Made by a program: the position numbers and the translations under genes. From NCBI RefSeq assembly GCF_003046545.1, contig NZ_QAAA01000017.1:1-46827 (forward strand): 46,827 bases of DNA, read 5' to 3'. The stretch's first letter is position 1. Every line of letters begins with the position of its first letter. This document shows, piece by piece, positions 25,062 to 32,707 of this stretch. This stretch comes from Rhodovulum imhoffii (GTDB lineage: Bacteria > Pseudomonadota > Alphaproteobacteria > Rhodobacterales > Rhodobacteraceae). The notes under the pieces are model-generated. The model was not told the DNA's origin and made no database searches. It saw nothing but the letters and a program-made list of their open reading frames with translations.

Positions 25062-26307
25062 TCTCGGCCTCCCCGTCCGGCTTGATCCACCAGGTCTGGA
25101 TACAGTTGTTGTGGTAGATCGAATTCAGCCCACGGACCTCGCGCAGTTGCGCCTTGGTGGGCTGGACATAGCCGGTACTGTCGATCGCCCGCGATTGCAG
25201 CAGCATCTCGGAGCCGTCCCATTCGATCTCAAGGTAAAAGCGCGTCAGCGCCATCGGCTGCGGCGGCGCGGCCAGCCGCGCGCTTTGCCAGTTCCTGCCG
25301 CCATCCAGCGAAACATCGACGCGCTCGATTGCGCCGCGCCCCGACCAGGCCAGCCCGGCAATGACGAGCGGCCCGTGTCCGTGGACAATGGGCGATTGCG
25401 GGCTGGGTGAGGTGATGATCGACTTCGCATCCATCACCCAGGTCCATTTCCGGCTGGTGCCGTCGGCCAGCGTATCGGTGTATTTGCTGGTTTCCTCGCG
25501 GCTTTCGACGGGGCGGTCCATGACCTCGACCCGGCGCAGCCACTTCACCCACATGTTGCCTTCCCAACCCGGCACGCAAAGCCGCACCGGATAACCATGT
25601 TCCATCCGCAAGGCCTCGCCATTGGCTCTGAAGGCAACCAGCACATCGTCCAGCGCCTTCTCCAACGGGATCGAGCGCCCGTTCGAGGACGCATCCGCCC
25701 CCTCGACATAGATCCAGCGTGCGGAGGGCTGAATTCCCGCCTCCTCCAGTAAGGTGCGCAAGGGCACGCCGGTATATTCCATGTTGTGGATCATGCCATG
25801 GGTAAACTGCGCGCCGTTCAACTGTGCGCCCGCCCATTCCATCCCCGTATTCGCGGCACATTCGAGGAAATAGGTGTGGTTCACACGCGGAAAGCGTTCG
25901 AGATCCGCGTAGGTGAAGACCAGCGGCGTATCGACAAGTCCGTTGATCATCAGGCGGTAATCTTCCTTGCGCATGTCGATGGCGCCGGAGTGATGGCGTT
26001 CGAATGCACAGCCCTGGGGCGTGATGGTCCCGTCAAGCGCGTGAATCGGCGTGAAGTTGATCGAACTGATCACATCGGCTGTCAGCCAAGGCACGTTGCG
26101 ACGGATGACGTCAGCCTCGTATTCGATCGGCAGACCGTAGGGGGTGGCGTCCACTCCCGCGCCCAGCCCGGTGGCCCAGGGCTGAACCTCGGTGATCAGC
26201 GGATCGGGGTTCGCCGCGGCCCCGCCCCCCCCAGCGGCCAGCGCCCCCCCGGTGGCAAGCCCGGCCTTGAGAAACCCGCGCCGCGTGGTGTTTGGCGTGT
26301 CGTTCAT
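25045..26307 (-). CDS. soxC: Molybdenum subunit of sulfane dehydrogenase
   Basis: The 420-residue sulfite-oxidase-family protein has a Tat signal (TTRRGFLKAG). C150 in TYFLECAANTGMEW is the molybdenum cysteine ligand. It also has GVPLRTLLEEAGI, YPVRLCVPGWEGNMWVKW and a C-terminal dimerisation region with SLDGGRNW. It oxidises the SoxY-bound sulfane to sulfone with SoxD. Its presence means thiosulfate should be oxidised fully to sulfate without sulfur globules. Confidence 0.96.
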   Translation of the reverse strand: MNDTPNTTRRGFLKAGLATGGALAAGGGGAAANPDPLITEVQPWATGLGAGVDATPYGLPIEYEADVIRRNVPWLTADVISSINFTPIHALDGTITPQGCAFERHHSGAIDMRKEDYRLMINGLVDTPLVFTYADLERFPRVNHTYFLECAANTGMEWAGAQLNGAQFTHGMIHNMEYTGVPLRTLLEEAGIQPSARWIYVEGADASSNGRSIPLEKALDDVLVAFRANGEALRMEHGYPVRLCVPGWEGNMWVKWLRRVEVMDRPVESREETSKYTDTLADGTSRKWTWVMDAKSIITSPSPQSPIVHGHGPLVIAGLAWSGRGAIERVDVSLDGGRNWQSARLAAPPQPMALTRFYLEIEWDGSEMLLQSRAIDSTGYVQPTKAQLREVRGLNSIYHNNCIQTWWIKPDGEAENVEVS

Positions 26308-26328
26308 CTGTGTCCTCCCTGTTGGCGC

Positions 26329-28020
26329 TTACGCCCCCGTCACCTGGACGGACTTGTTCGGGTCCACCCGCACGGTACCTTGCCGGCGGATGTGGTTTTC
26401 GACGACCTCCCAGATGGGCGGCCCCTCGGTGCCTTCATTCACGCTGGCCCAACCCGCGACGACGTAGCTTTTCGCCGGATCGAGCGCCTCCCCCGTCTTC
26501 AAAAGCGTCATGTCGGTGATGCGCCGGCCCTGGGGCCTGGACACGTCGATGCGGTAGCCCATGCCCCCCACGCGCACCATGTCGCCACCCTGCTGATAAT
26601 AGGGATCGGGGTGAAACAGGTTGTCGGCGACATCTTCCAGCACCGTGTGCAACATCTTGCCCGTCATCTCGGTGCGGTAGGCCTGCGGGTAGGACATCGA
26701 AGTCGCGTTGAACAGGTCCTCCCGCGTGATCGGATCACCGGGCAGCAGGCTCGGCCCCCAGCGGAAGCCGGGCGAAAGCGCAATATCGGCCTCACGCTCA
26801 TCGATCAGGGCGTTGCAGATCAGGTCGTCCCAGGTCCCATTGAAATTGCCCCGGCGGTAAAGAAGACTGTCGGTCGTGCCCAACACCTCTTCCAGTTCGT
26901 CCCTGAAGGGCGCCCGCTCGGCCTCGATCAGGGCGGCGATCTCCGGATCTGGCGAGATGACGTCAGCGAAGATCGGGATCAGCTTGTGACGGAATCCCCG
27001 CACCTGCCCGCCCTGCACATCCAGATCCAGCCGGGTCACGAACTTGCCGTTGCTGCCACTGGCGATCAGCATCGTTTTGCCGACCTGCACCGGTTCGGGG
27101 AGGGCATCGTGCGTGTGCCCGGTGAGGATGACGTCGATCCCCGGCACCTGCGCCGCCAGCTTGCGATCGACATCGAACCCGTTATGGGAAAGCAGCACGA
27201 CAAGGTCAGCCCCTGCGGCGCGCACCTCGGCCACGACCTCGGCCATGCGGTCCTCCCGGACACCAAAGGACAGGCCTGGAAACATCCATTTCGGGTTCGC
27301 GATCGGCAGATAGGGGAACGCCTGCCCGATCACCGCGATCTTAGCGCCGCCGCGCTCAAACATCTTGAAGGGGTCATAGGCGGGTTCGTCCCATTCCGCA
27401 TCGAAGATGTTGGCGCCAAGGAACGGGAAAGCAAGGCTGTCGACGATCTCGCTCACACGGGCGAGGCCGAAAGTGAATTCCCAGTGGCTGGTCATCGCAT
27501 CGGGGGCGAGCGCGTTCATCACGTTCACCACATCCTGTCCGGCGGTGCGGTGGGCCGTCAGAGACCCGTGCCACGTATCCCCCCCGTCCAGCAGAAGTGC
27601 GTCTGGCCGGTCGGCGCGAATGGCGGCCAGAACCGTGGCAACGCGATCCAGTCCGCCCATGCGTCCATAGGTGCGGGCAAGTGCGGAAAAGTCCTGATAG
27701 GTCAGCGCGTAAGCCTCGGGGGTGCCAGGGCGCAGGTTGAAAAGGTTCAGAAAATCGTGGCCCGTCACATGGGGCGGCAAACCGTTTGCCGCCCCCACGC
27801 CAAGGTTGACTTCAGGTTCGCGGAACCAGACCGGGCGCATCTGTGCGTGAATGTCCGTGATATGTATCAGCGTGACATTGCCGAACGTGTCGAATTGCAA
27901 AAGCTGGTCCTGGGTCAAAGCCTGCTGCGCGGCGATGCGCGCCCAGTTGCCTGCGCCCGAAGCCCCGTACAGCGCCGTGGCCGCCACGCTGGCTTGCAAG
28001 AAATCGCGTCTTGAAATCAT
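26329..28020 (-). CDS. soxB: Thiosulfohydrolase SoxB
   Basis: The 563-residue dimanganese hydrolase has a Tat signal with SRRDFLQAS. It carries the 5'-nucleotidase-type metal motifs HITDIHAQMRP, LLDGGDTWHGS, SHNGFD and TGHTHDALPEP. It releases sulfate from the SoxY-bound sulfonate. The start at 28020 is taken because AAAGGA stands just upstream and the twin-arginine signal then begins at once; an upstream in-frame start at 28041 adds seven residues. A hairpin with a short T run separates it from soxA. Confidence 0.97.
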   Translation of the reverse strand: MISRRDFLQASVAATALYGASGAGNWARIAAQQALTQDQLLQFDTFGNVTLIHITDIHAQMRPVWFREPEVNLGVGAANGLPPHVTGHDFLNLFNLRPGTPEAYALTYQDFSALARTYGRMGGLDRVATVLAAIRADRPDALLLDGGDTWHGSLTAHRTAGQDVVNVMNALAPDAMTSHWEFTFGLARVSEIVDSLAFPFLGANIFDAEWDEPAYDPFKMFERGGAKIAVIGQAFPYLPIANPKWMFPGLSFGVREDRMAEVVAEVRAAGADLVVLLSHNGFDVDRKLAAQVPGIDVILTGHTHDALPEPVQVGKTMLIASGSNGKFVTRLDLDVQGGQVRGFRHKLIPIFADVISPDPEIAALIEAERAPFRDELEEVLGTTDSLLYRRGNFNGTWDDLICNALIDEREADIALSPGFRWGPSLLPGDPITREDLFNATSMSYPQAYRTEMTGKMLHTVLEDVADNLFHPDPYYQQGGDMVRVGGMGYRIDVSRPQGRRITDMTLLKTGEALDPAKSYVVAGWASVNEGTEGPPIWEVVENHIRRQGTVRVDPNKSVQVTGA

Positions 28021-28097
28021 GGCAACTTTTCCTTTGCGCAAATCTTCCCCGGTCGCTGCCGGGCAGCGGTATCGCCTGTATCTGCGTTAAAATCCGT

Positions 28098-28121
28098 CCC
28101 CGCGCGGCCACCCGCGCGGGG
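28098..28121 (-). terminator. Terminator-like hairpin between soxA and soxB
   Basis: CCCCGCGCGG (28098-28107) and CCGCGCGGGG (28112-28121) form a perfect 10-bp GC stem with a 4-base loop, 5 bases after the soxA stop on the minus strand. It is followed by ACGGATTTT. The short T run allows partial termination, so soxBCDEF may be made at a lower level than soxXYZA. Confidence 0.6.
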
Positions 28122-28126
28122 ATGTG

Positions 28127-28969
28127 TCAGTTCCGCACCGACGGCCCTTCGACCGACAGCCCGTTGCCGCGTGTGGCGACATAAAGCTCCAGCGCCACGA
28201 ATTCCGGCGACCCGGGCGAGAATGTGTGCGCCCGCGTATCGCGGATGCACCCCTTGAACCGGGAATGGACCGAGTTCAGCTTGGCATTCTTCAACCTGTA
28301 TGTGGGGAAGCCGTTGATCTGGCCCTGGCTGAGATGGTCGGCGCGGATGTAGTTATCATAGTTCTCTTCGTGGCAGTTCGCGCAGGACAGTTCCAACTGG
28401 CCATAACGGGTATAGTAGATTTCCTTACCCAGCGCCCAGGTTTCGGAAGCGGGGCCATCGTTTGCCACGTTGACCGGCATGCCGCGCGAAACCGAGGAAA
28501 CCAGCGCCACCATGTTGGTCATGGGATCGCCCGCATAGCTCCATTCGTCGGCCCCCATGCGGGTGGTTCGGCAATCGTTGATCTGCATTTCCAGCGTACG
28601 GACTTCCCCTGCGGTTTCGTTCCACTTCGGATACACGGCCCGCACGCCCTTCATGCCATCGGCCACATCGCCATGGCAATCGGCACAGGACTTGCCCATA
28701 CCGCCTTCGGCGACGGCCCATGCCTCGACCGCCTGCTCGACGAAAACCATGCCGGGGTTGTCAAAGTCGTCCATTTGCAGAGTCTGCGTTTCGCCGGTGC
28801 GAAACGTCCAGCCGGACCGGATCTCGTCGATCGCCTCCATGTGGTCGGGCGCCTGCGTGCGCGTAACCATTTCGATTTCACCATTGACGACGAGTTTCGC
28901 AAACTCGTCCGCCGTCGCCGCCCCCGCGAACGCGACGCCGACCACGATGCCAAGCCAGGCCTGTCTCAT
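28127..28969 (-). CDS. soxA: L-cysteine S-thiosulfotransferase subunit SoxA
   Basis: The 280-residue exported dihaem cytochrome has CADCH at 95-99 and CANCH at 196-200, and C241 in RFKGCIRDTRA. That last cysteine matches the persulfide-modified haem ligand at the active site of SoxAX. With SoxX it couples thiosulfate to the SoxY cysteine. The start at 28969 has GGAGGG upstream and gives a Sec signal to about TADEF. An in-frame ATG at 28996 would overlap the end of the soxZ region and is less likely. Confidence 0.96.
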   Translation of the reverse strand: MRQAWLGIVVGVAFAGAATADEFAKLVVNGEIEMVTRTQAPDHMEAIDEIRSGWTFRTGETQTLQMDDFDNPGMVFVEQAVEAWAVAEGGMGKSCADCHGDVADGMKGVRAVYPKWNETAGEVRTLEMQINDCRTTRMGADEWSYAGDPMTNMVALVSSVSRGMPVNVANDGPASETWALGKEIYYTRYGQLELSCANCHEENYDNYIRADHLSQGQINGFPTYRLKNAKLNSVHSRFKGCIRDTRAHTFSPGSPEFVALELYVATRGNGLSVEGPSVRN

Positions 28970-28999
28970 GCGTTTCCCTCCCTTTGAAACATGCAAGGC

Positions 29000-29329
29000 T
29001 CAGCCGATGGCGATCGATTTGGTCTCCTCGTAGACGGACCCATCGTCGTCATACCAGGTAAATACCATATCGCCCGCCTCCGGAATCGTGGCCTCGAACT
29101 CGAAATAGGGGTTGGTGGAAATTGCCGGTTCCAGCATCACATCCACCACCGTCTCACCGTTGAACACACATGTGAAACGATTGATGATCGCCCGCGGAAT
29201 CGGATTTCCGTCGCCATCCTTGCGCTGTCCCGATTCCATCGGATGGCTGATGAGGGTCTTGATTGTAACGGATTCTCCCGCCGCCGCAGTCGCGGGCGCC
29301 TTCACGCGGGCTCTGACACCTTCTGCCAT
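29000..29329 (-). CDS. soxZ: Thiosulfate-carrier partner SoxZ
   Basis: The 109-residue immunoglobulin-like protein starts MAEGVRARVKAPATAAAGE. It has TLISHPMESGQRKDGDGNPIP, IINRFTCVFNGE and FEFEATIPEAGDMVFTWYDDDG. These are familiar from SoxZ, which holds the SoxY swinging arm. It has no signal peptide and is exported with Tat-borne SoxY. Confidence 0.97.
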   Translation of the reverse strand: MAEGVRARVKAPATAAAGESVTIKTLISHPMESGQRKDGDGNPIPRAIINRFTCVFNGETVVDVMLEPAISTNPYFEFEATIPEAGDMVFTWYDDDGSVYEETKSIAIG

Positions 29330-29350
29330 GTTCTGGTCCTCCCTTTATCC

Positions 29351-29767
29351 TCAGCCGCCGCAGCCGCCGATGGTGACTTTCACGGTGCTCTGGGTACGGG
29401 TAAAGCTGCCATCCCCCATCTTTGCGATGGCAATCACATCCTGCGTCCCCGCGAGACGAATGCGGGTTGAGGCGCGTTGCGCCCCGGCCAGAGACCCGAA
29501 ACTGAAGGTACAGACATCGGGACTGGGGTTGCCCGAGGCCAGCAGCATCACCGCAACCGCGCCGGGGGCATCCACCTCGACGGGCACGGTGTTGCCATTC
29601 TCAGCGATTTCCGGGGCCGTCAGGGTAATCCCCCCCTCGCCCACCGCCGCGCCGGCGGTGAATTCGGCGATCGTATCCTCCAGCGCGGCGCGCGCGGGCA
29701 GCGGCAGCGCCAGGGCTACGGCAAACCCCGTGCCGGTCGCTATCGCCTGTCGTCTTGTGAAAGTCAT
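29351..29767 (-). CDS. soxY: Thiosulfate carrier protein SoxY
   Basis: The 138-residue protein has a Tat signal (FTRRQAIATG) and ends in the GGCGG swinging arm, whose cysteine (residue 136) carries the sulfur intermediates through the Sox cycle. The mid region VGEGGITLTAPEIAENGNTVPVEV is typical of SoxY. It is followed by soxZ after 21 bases. Confidence 0.97.
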   Translation of the reverse strand: MTFTRRQAIATGTGFAVALALPLPARAALEDTIAEFTAGAAVGEGGITLTAPEIAENGNTVPVEVDAPGAVAVMLLASGNPSPDVCTFSFGSLAGAQRASTRIRLAGTQDVIAIAKMGDGSFTRTQSTVKVTIGGCGG

Positions 29768-29794
29768 GTTTTCCTCCCTGACCCGTGCAGGCCG

Positions 29795-30271
29795 TTAATC
29801 CGTGAGTGTCATCAGATAAGCGACGACATCCTCAACCTGTTGCGCCGTCAGCAGTGGGTCTACCGGGCCGTCCTTGGGCTTGCCGGTAAAACCCTCGCCG
29901 GGGCGGATGAACCCGTCTACCTTGTAATAGCTGGGCATCACCGTGCCTTCGAACACGCCCTTGGAATGCGTGACGATCCCGCGGATCATCGCCTCGTCGT
30001 AACGGCTGGCGACCCCGTCCAGAAGCGGGCCGACCTCACCGTGGAAAGGCACATCGGCCATTTCGCTGATCGCATGACAGGAGATACAGTTCCCCTGGCT
30101 TTTCGTCGCCATCACTTTGCGCCCGTTCGCAGGGTCGCCCGGCATGTCGGTCAGTGGGGCCTGCAGATGGCCTGCCTCGTCATAGCTCAGATCCGCGGGG
30201 GCAAGCTCGGCCGCTTGGACCAAACCCATACTGGCTACCAGACAGGCCGCAGCACATGCGGCTTGTTGCAT
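29795..30271 (-). CDS. soxX: L-cysteine S-thiosulfotransferase subunit SoxX
   Basis: The 158-residue monohaem cytochrome has a signal peptide to about QAAE, CISCH at 62-66 and a likely axial methionine M112 in GTVMPSYYKV. It partners SoxA. The ATG at 30271 is chosen because GGAGGAG stands 8 bases upstream; a TTG two codons earlier is possible. It is the first structural gene after the soxW-soxX control region. Confidence 0.95.
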   Translation of the reverse strand: MQQAACAAACLVASMGLVQAAELAPADLSYDEAGHLQAPLTDMPGDPANGRKVMATKSQGNCISCHAISEMADVPFHGEVGPLLDGVASRYDEAMIRGIVTHSKGVFEGTVMPSYYKVDGFIRPGEGFTGKPKDGPVDPLLTAQQVEDVVAYLMTLTD

Positions 30272-30340
30272 CGTCAAGACTCCTCCCAGTGTCTTTCCCT
30301 TCCGTCAGCGTAGCGAACAGCCCCCTTTGCATGCAACAAC

Positions 30341-30362
30341 AAATATAATTTTTTGCATATTT
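30341..30362. promoter_or_regulatory. Candidate SoxR operator, soxW-soxX region
   Basis: AAATAT at 30341-30346 and ATATTT at 30357-30362 form an inverted repeat with a 10-base spacer (AATTTTTTGC). The same arrangement occurs in the soxV-soxS region. It lies about 70-90 bases upstream of soxX in an otherwise GC-rich window. A SoxR homologue is reported to bind sites in these two regions in Pseudaminobacter. Confidence 0.6.
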
Positions 30363-30395
30363 ATGTTTGCACCCCGCAGAGAGCTGATATTGAAA

Positions 30396-30965
30396 TCAAT
30401 TCTTGCCCTGCGCCTCCTCTGCCATGCGGGCGACATACTTCTGGAAGTGTTCTTCCCCCTCGTAGCCCTTATTCAGAACCCATGTCAGAAGCGCCTTTGT
30501 GGTGATCTTTCCGAAGGCGCCGGGCATCGCGACCACCGCGGCATCGGACACCGATTCGAAACCCTCCGCCGACTCGGGCAGGAAGATCAGGGTTGGCGTG
30601 AAAACGACATTCCATCGCTTTGCCATTTCCTTTTCCGGCAAGACCGTTCCATCGAGATCCGTGACCTCCACATCTCCGAAGAGATTCATCTGGATCACAT
30701 GATAGTTGTCATGGATCAATGCTTCGATCTCGGGGGCGGTGAACACCTCCTCGTGCATCTGGCTGCAGTAGATACAGCCGCGCTGCTCCCATAGGATCAT
30801 CAGGCGCTTGCCCTGGGCCGTGGCTTCGGCCAGGTCCTCACGCATGTCCTTGAAGGTGTCGTGCAGCCAGTCGGGCTTGTGCAGGCCGTCGTCACCGACC
30901 GGCACCGCCAGCCCCGGCAGAGCCAGCGCCATGAGTGCAGCAAAAACCAGTGATATCTTCTTCAT
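30396..30965 (-). CDS. soxW: Periplasmic thioredoxin SoxW
   Basis: The 189-residue thioredoxin-fold protein has a Sec signal (MKKISLVFAALMALALPG), an active-site CIYC at 64-67 in WEQRGCIYCSQM and a cis-proline FTPTLIF. SoxV should reduce it from the cytoplasm, so that it can keep Sox protein thiols such as SoxY active. The start at 30965 is the only one giving an export signal. The stop at 30396-30398 leaves 124 bases before soxX. Confidence 0.93.
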   Translation of the reverse strand: MKKISLVFAALMALALPGLAVPVGDDGLHKPDWLHDTFKDMREDLAEATAQGKRLMILWEQRGCIYCSQMHEEVFTAPEIEALIHDNYHVIQMNLFGDVEVTDLDGTVLPEKEMAKRWNVVFTPTLIFLPESAEGFESVSDAAVVAMPGAFGKITTKALLTWVLNKGYEGEEHFQKYVARMAEEAQGKN

Positions 30966-30982
30966 GCTTGTCCTCCCTTCAT

Positions 30983-31720
30983 TCAGCCGAGTTTTGAAAA
31001 CCACGGCACATTGTCGATCATGAACTGGGCGATAACCGCCACGGAGTTCGTGGCGATCAGACCCGCGAAGAGAATCAGCATGACCCCCATCGCCTTTTCG
31101 ACATGGCCCAGATATCTGCGGTTGCGCTGCATCCAGCGCAGGAACGGTTTGGCAAACAGCGCCGCCAGAACGAAGGGCAGCGTCATCGCCAATCCGTAGA
31201 CCAGAAGCAAAAGCCCCCCCCGCCACACATCACCCATGCCGCTGGCGACCATCAGAATCGCCGCCAGCGCCGGTCCGACGCAGGGCGTCCAGCCGAAGCC
31301 GAACGCCAGCCCCATCATGTAAGCCCCCAAAATCGTCGTCGGCTCAGCCTTCGATTCCATCCGCGCCTCCCGATACAGGAACGGGATGCGCACGATGCCC
31401 AGGAAATGCAGCCCGAAAACGAACAGAATCAACGCCGCGAGATAGGACAGTTCTTCCTTCCATGCCCGAAATCCCTGCCCCAGCGCCGTCGCCCCCATCC
31501 CCAGAAGTACAAAGATCGACGTCACCCCAAGGGCGAAAAACACTGCGGAAACACCCAGCCGCCGCACCGCTCCCGGCGCGATACGGTCTTCGCCGCGCAA
31601 CTCGTTCATCGAAATGCCGGCCATGTAGCAAAGGTAAAAAGGAACAATCGGCAGGATACAGGGCGACAGGAACGACAGAAGACCGGCAATCGCGGCACCA
31701 CCGTAGGAAATTTCAAGCAT
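30983..31720 (-). CDS. soxV: CcdA/DsbD-type thiol transporter SoxV
   Basis: The 245-residue membrane protein has six helices and the cysteine pair of CcdA-type reductant transporters, C21 in SFLSPCILPIVPF and one in GWTPCVGPALA. It moves electrons from cytoplasmic thioredoxin to periplasmic SoxW. GGAGGG precedes the ATG at 31720. It is divergent from soxS across a 67-base region with a SoxR-type inverted repeat. Confidence 0.94.
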   Translation of the reverse strand: MLEISYGGAAIAGLLSFLSPCILPIVPFYLCYMAGISMNELRGEDRIAPGAVRRLGVSAVFFALGVTSIFVLLGMGATALGQGFRAWKEELSYLAALILFVFGLHFLGIVRIPFLYREARMESKAEPTTILGAYMMGLAFGFGWTPCVGPALAAILMVASGMGDVWRGGLLLLVYGLAMTLPFVLAALFAKPFLRWMQRNRRYLGHVEKAMGVMLILFAGLIATNSVAVIAQFMIDNVPWFSKLG

Positions 31721-31732
31721 CGGGGCCCTCCC

Positions 31733-31761
31733 TTGCCGTGAATGCAAAAACATATTAAGAT
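31733..31761 (+). promoter_or_regulatory. Candidate soxS promoter
   Basis: TTGCCG (31733-31738), a 17-base spacer and TAAGAT (31756-31761) form a sigma-70-like promoter, 27 bases before the soxS ATG. The -10 element falls entirely inside the spacer of the candidate SoxR operator (31750-31771), the geometry expected for repression. Confidence 0.5.
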
Positions 31762-31771
31762 TTTTATATGT
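31750..31771. promoter_or_regulatory. Candidate SoxR operator, soxV-soxS region
   Basis: ACATAT at 31750-31755 and ATATGT at 31766-31771 are exact inverse arms around a 10-base spacer (TAAGATTTTT). The layout ATAT-N10-ATAT is shared with the soxW-soxX site. It lies between divergent soxV and soxS, so one bound dimer could control both. Confidence 0.65.
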
Positions 31772-31787
31772 AACGGGACAGGTTTCA

Positions 31788-32165
31788 ATGAAACGTTTTT
31801 TCCTGACCCTGGCGGGCCTTGGGGCCCTGGGCGCCCTGTCAGGACCGGCAAGGGCGGATTTACGCCTTGCGATGTTCGAACAGGAGGGCTGCGGGTATTG
31901 CGATCAGTGGCGACAGGAAATCGGCCCGATCTGGCCAAAAACGGACGAGGGCCGCACCGCTCCACTGCAAAGGATTGACATCACCACCCCACTGCCCGCC
32001 GGGATGGTGCTGATCTCACGTCCGGTCTACACACCGACTTTCGTCTTGCTGCGCGACGGGTCGGAAATCGGTCGGCTGGAAGGCTACCCCGGAGAAGCCT
32101 TCTTCTGGACGCTGCTCGGGCAGATGCTGCACACCCAGCCCGAATGGCGGGAGACCGCGCAGTGA
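31788..32165 (+). CDS. soxS: Periplasmic thioredoxin-like SoxS
   Basis: The 125-residue exported protein has a signal peptide to about ARA at 23, a thioredoxin-type CGYC at 35-38 in EQEGCGYCDQW, and YTPTFVLLRDG with the cis-proline. SoxS keeps SoxYZ active by reducing inactive disulfides in known systems. It is transcribed away from soxV and lies upstream of soxR and soxT on the plus strand. Confidence 0.93.
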   Translation: MKRFFLTLAGLGALGALSGPARADLRLAMFEQEGCGYCDQWRQEIGPIWPKTDEGRTAPLQRIDITTPLPAGMVLISRPVYTPTFVLLRDGSEIGRLEGYPGEAFFWTLLGQMLHTQPEWRETAQ

Positions 32166-32188
32166 ACCGTCACCGCAGAAGAGACTTT

Positions 32189-32287
32189 ATGCACGCAGGT
32201 CCCTGCTATACATCAGACCTGCGCCTGCTGGGCGCCTGGGAACAAGAAGGACCAGACCGGCCCACCGATCTGAACGATACGATATGA
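32189..32287 (+). CDS. Possible leader peptide before soxR
   Basis: A 32-codon reading frame starts MHAGPCYTSDLRLL and ends with TGA overlapping the soxR ATG (ATGA at 32284-32287). AGAAGAG lies upstream of its ATG, whereas soxR itself has no visible ribosome-binding site. Translation of this frame could therefore deliver ribosomes to soxR. No homologue is recognised and it may be chance. Confidence 0.3.
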   Translation: MHAGPCYTSDLRLLGAWEQEGPDRPTDLNDTI

Positions 32288-32664
32288 GTGCAGACACAGT
32301 GCAGCCCTTCGATCCGGGGCGCCCCCCCGAAGAGGGCGAAATCCCGCCGGAGGACATGCTCCAGCACGCCGAGACCGCATCGGGCTTTCTCAAGGCGCTG
32401 TCCCATGAAGGGCGTCTGATGATTCTGTGCCACCTCTCCACCGGTGAGAAATCGGTGACCGAACTGGAAACGTTGCTCTCCTCACGGCAGGCGGCGGTCA
32501 GTCAGCAACTGGCGCGGCTCCGGCTGGAGGGGCTGGTCGGATACCGGCGCGAAGGCAAAACGATCTATTATTCTCTGGCCGATGAACGCGCACGGCGTCT
32601 TCTGGAACTGATGTATGACATGTTCTGCAGTCCGAACGCCCCGCCTACGGGGAGAAAGGCGTAG
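32284..32664 (+). CDS. soxR: ArsR-family sox repressor SoxR
   Basis: The 126-residue winged-helix protein has KALSHEGRLMILCHLSTGEKSVTELE, recognition-helix RQAAVSQQLARLRLEGLV and RREGKTIYYSL in the wing. C49 and C115 are 66 residues apart, exactly the spacing of the two sensing cysteines in SqrR (41, 107) and BigR (42, 108). Persulfide-driven disulfide or tetrasulfide formation is thus the likely switch. It should repress soxS and the soxV-soxX promoters through the two inverted repeats noted. It is followed 43 bases later by soxT. Confidence 0.93.
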   Translation: MSADTVQPFDPGRPPEEGEIPPEDMLQHAETASGFLKALSHEGRLMILCHLSTGEKSVTELETLLSSRQAAVSQQLARLRLEGLVGYRREGKTIYYSLADERARRLLELMYDMFCSPNAPPTGRKA

Positions 32665-32707
32665 CAAGGTCCCCGGCAAGGACGGGCATGCGCAAGGGAG
32701 GGAACAC

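Noticed and set aside
25786-28014. Very long plus-strand open frame opposite soxB and soxC (742 codons)
   Set aside because: It is an antisense shadow of GC-rich genes: it reads histidine-, arginine- and glycine-rich sequence with no recognisable domain and no ribosome-binding site, while soxB and soxC are certain.
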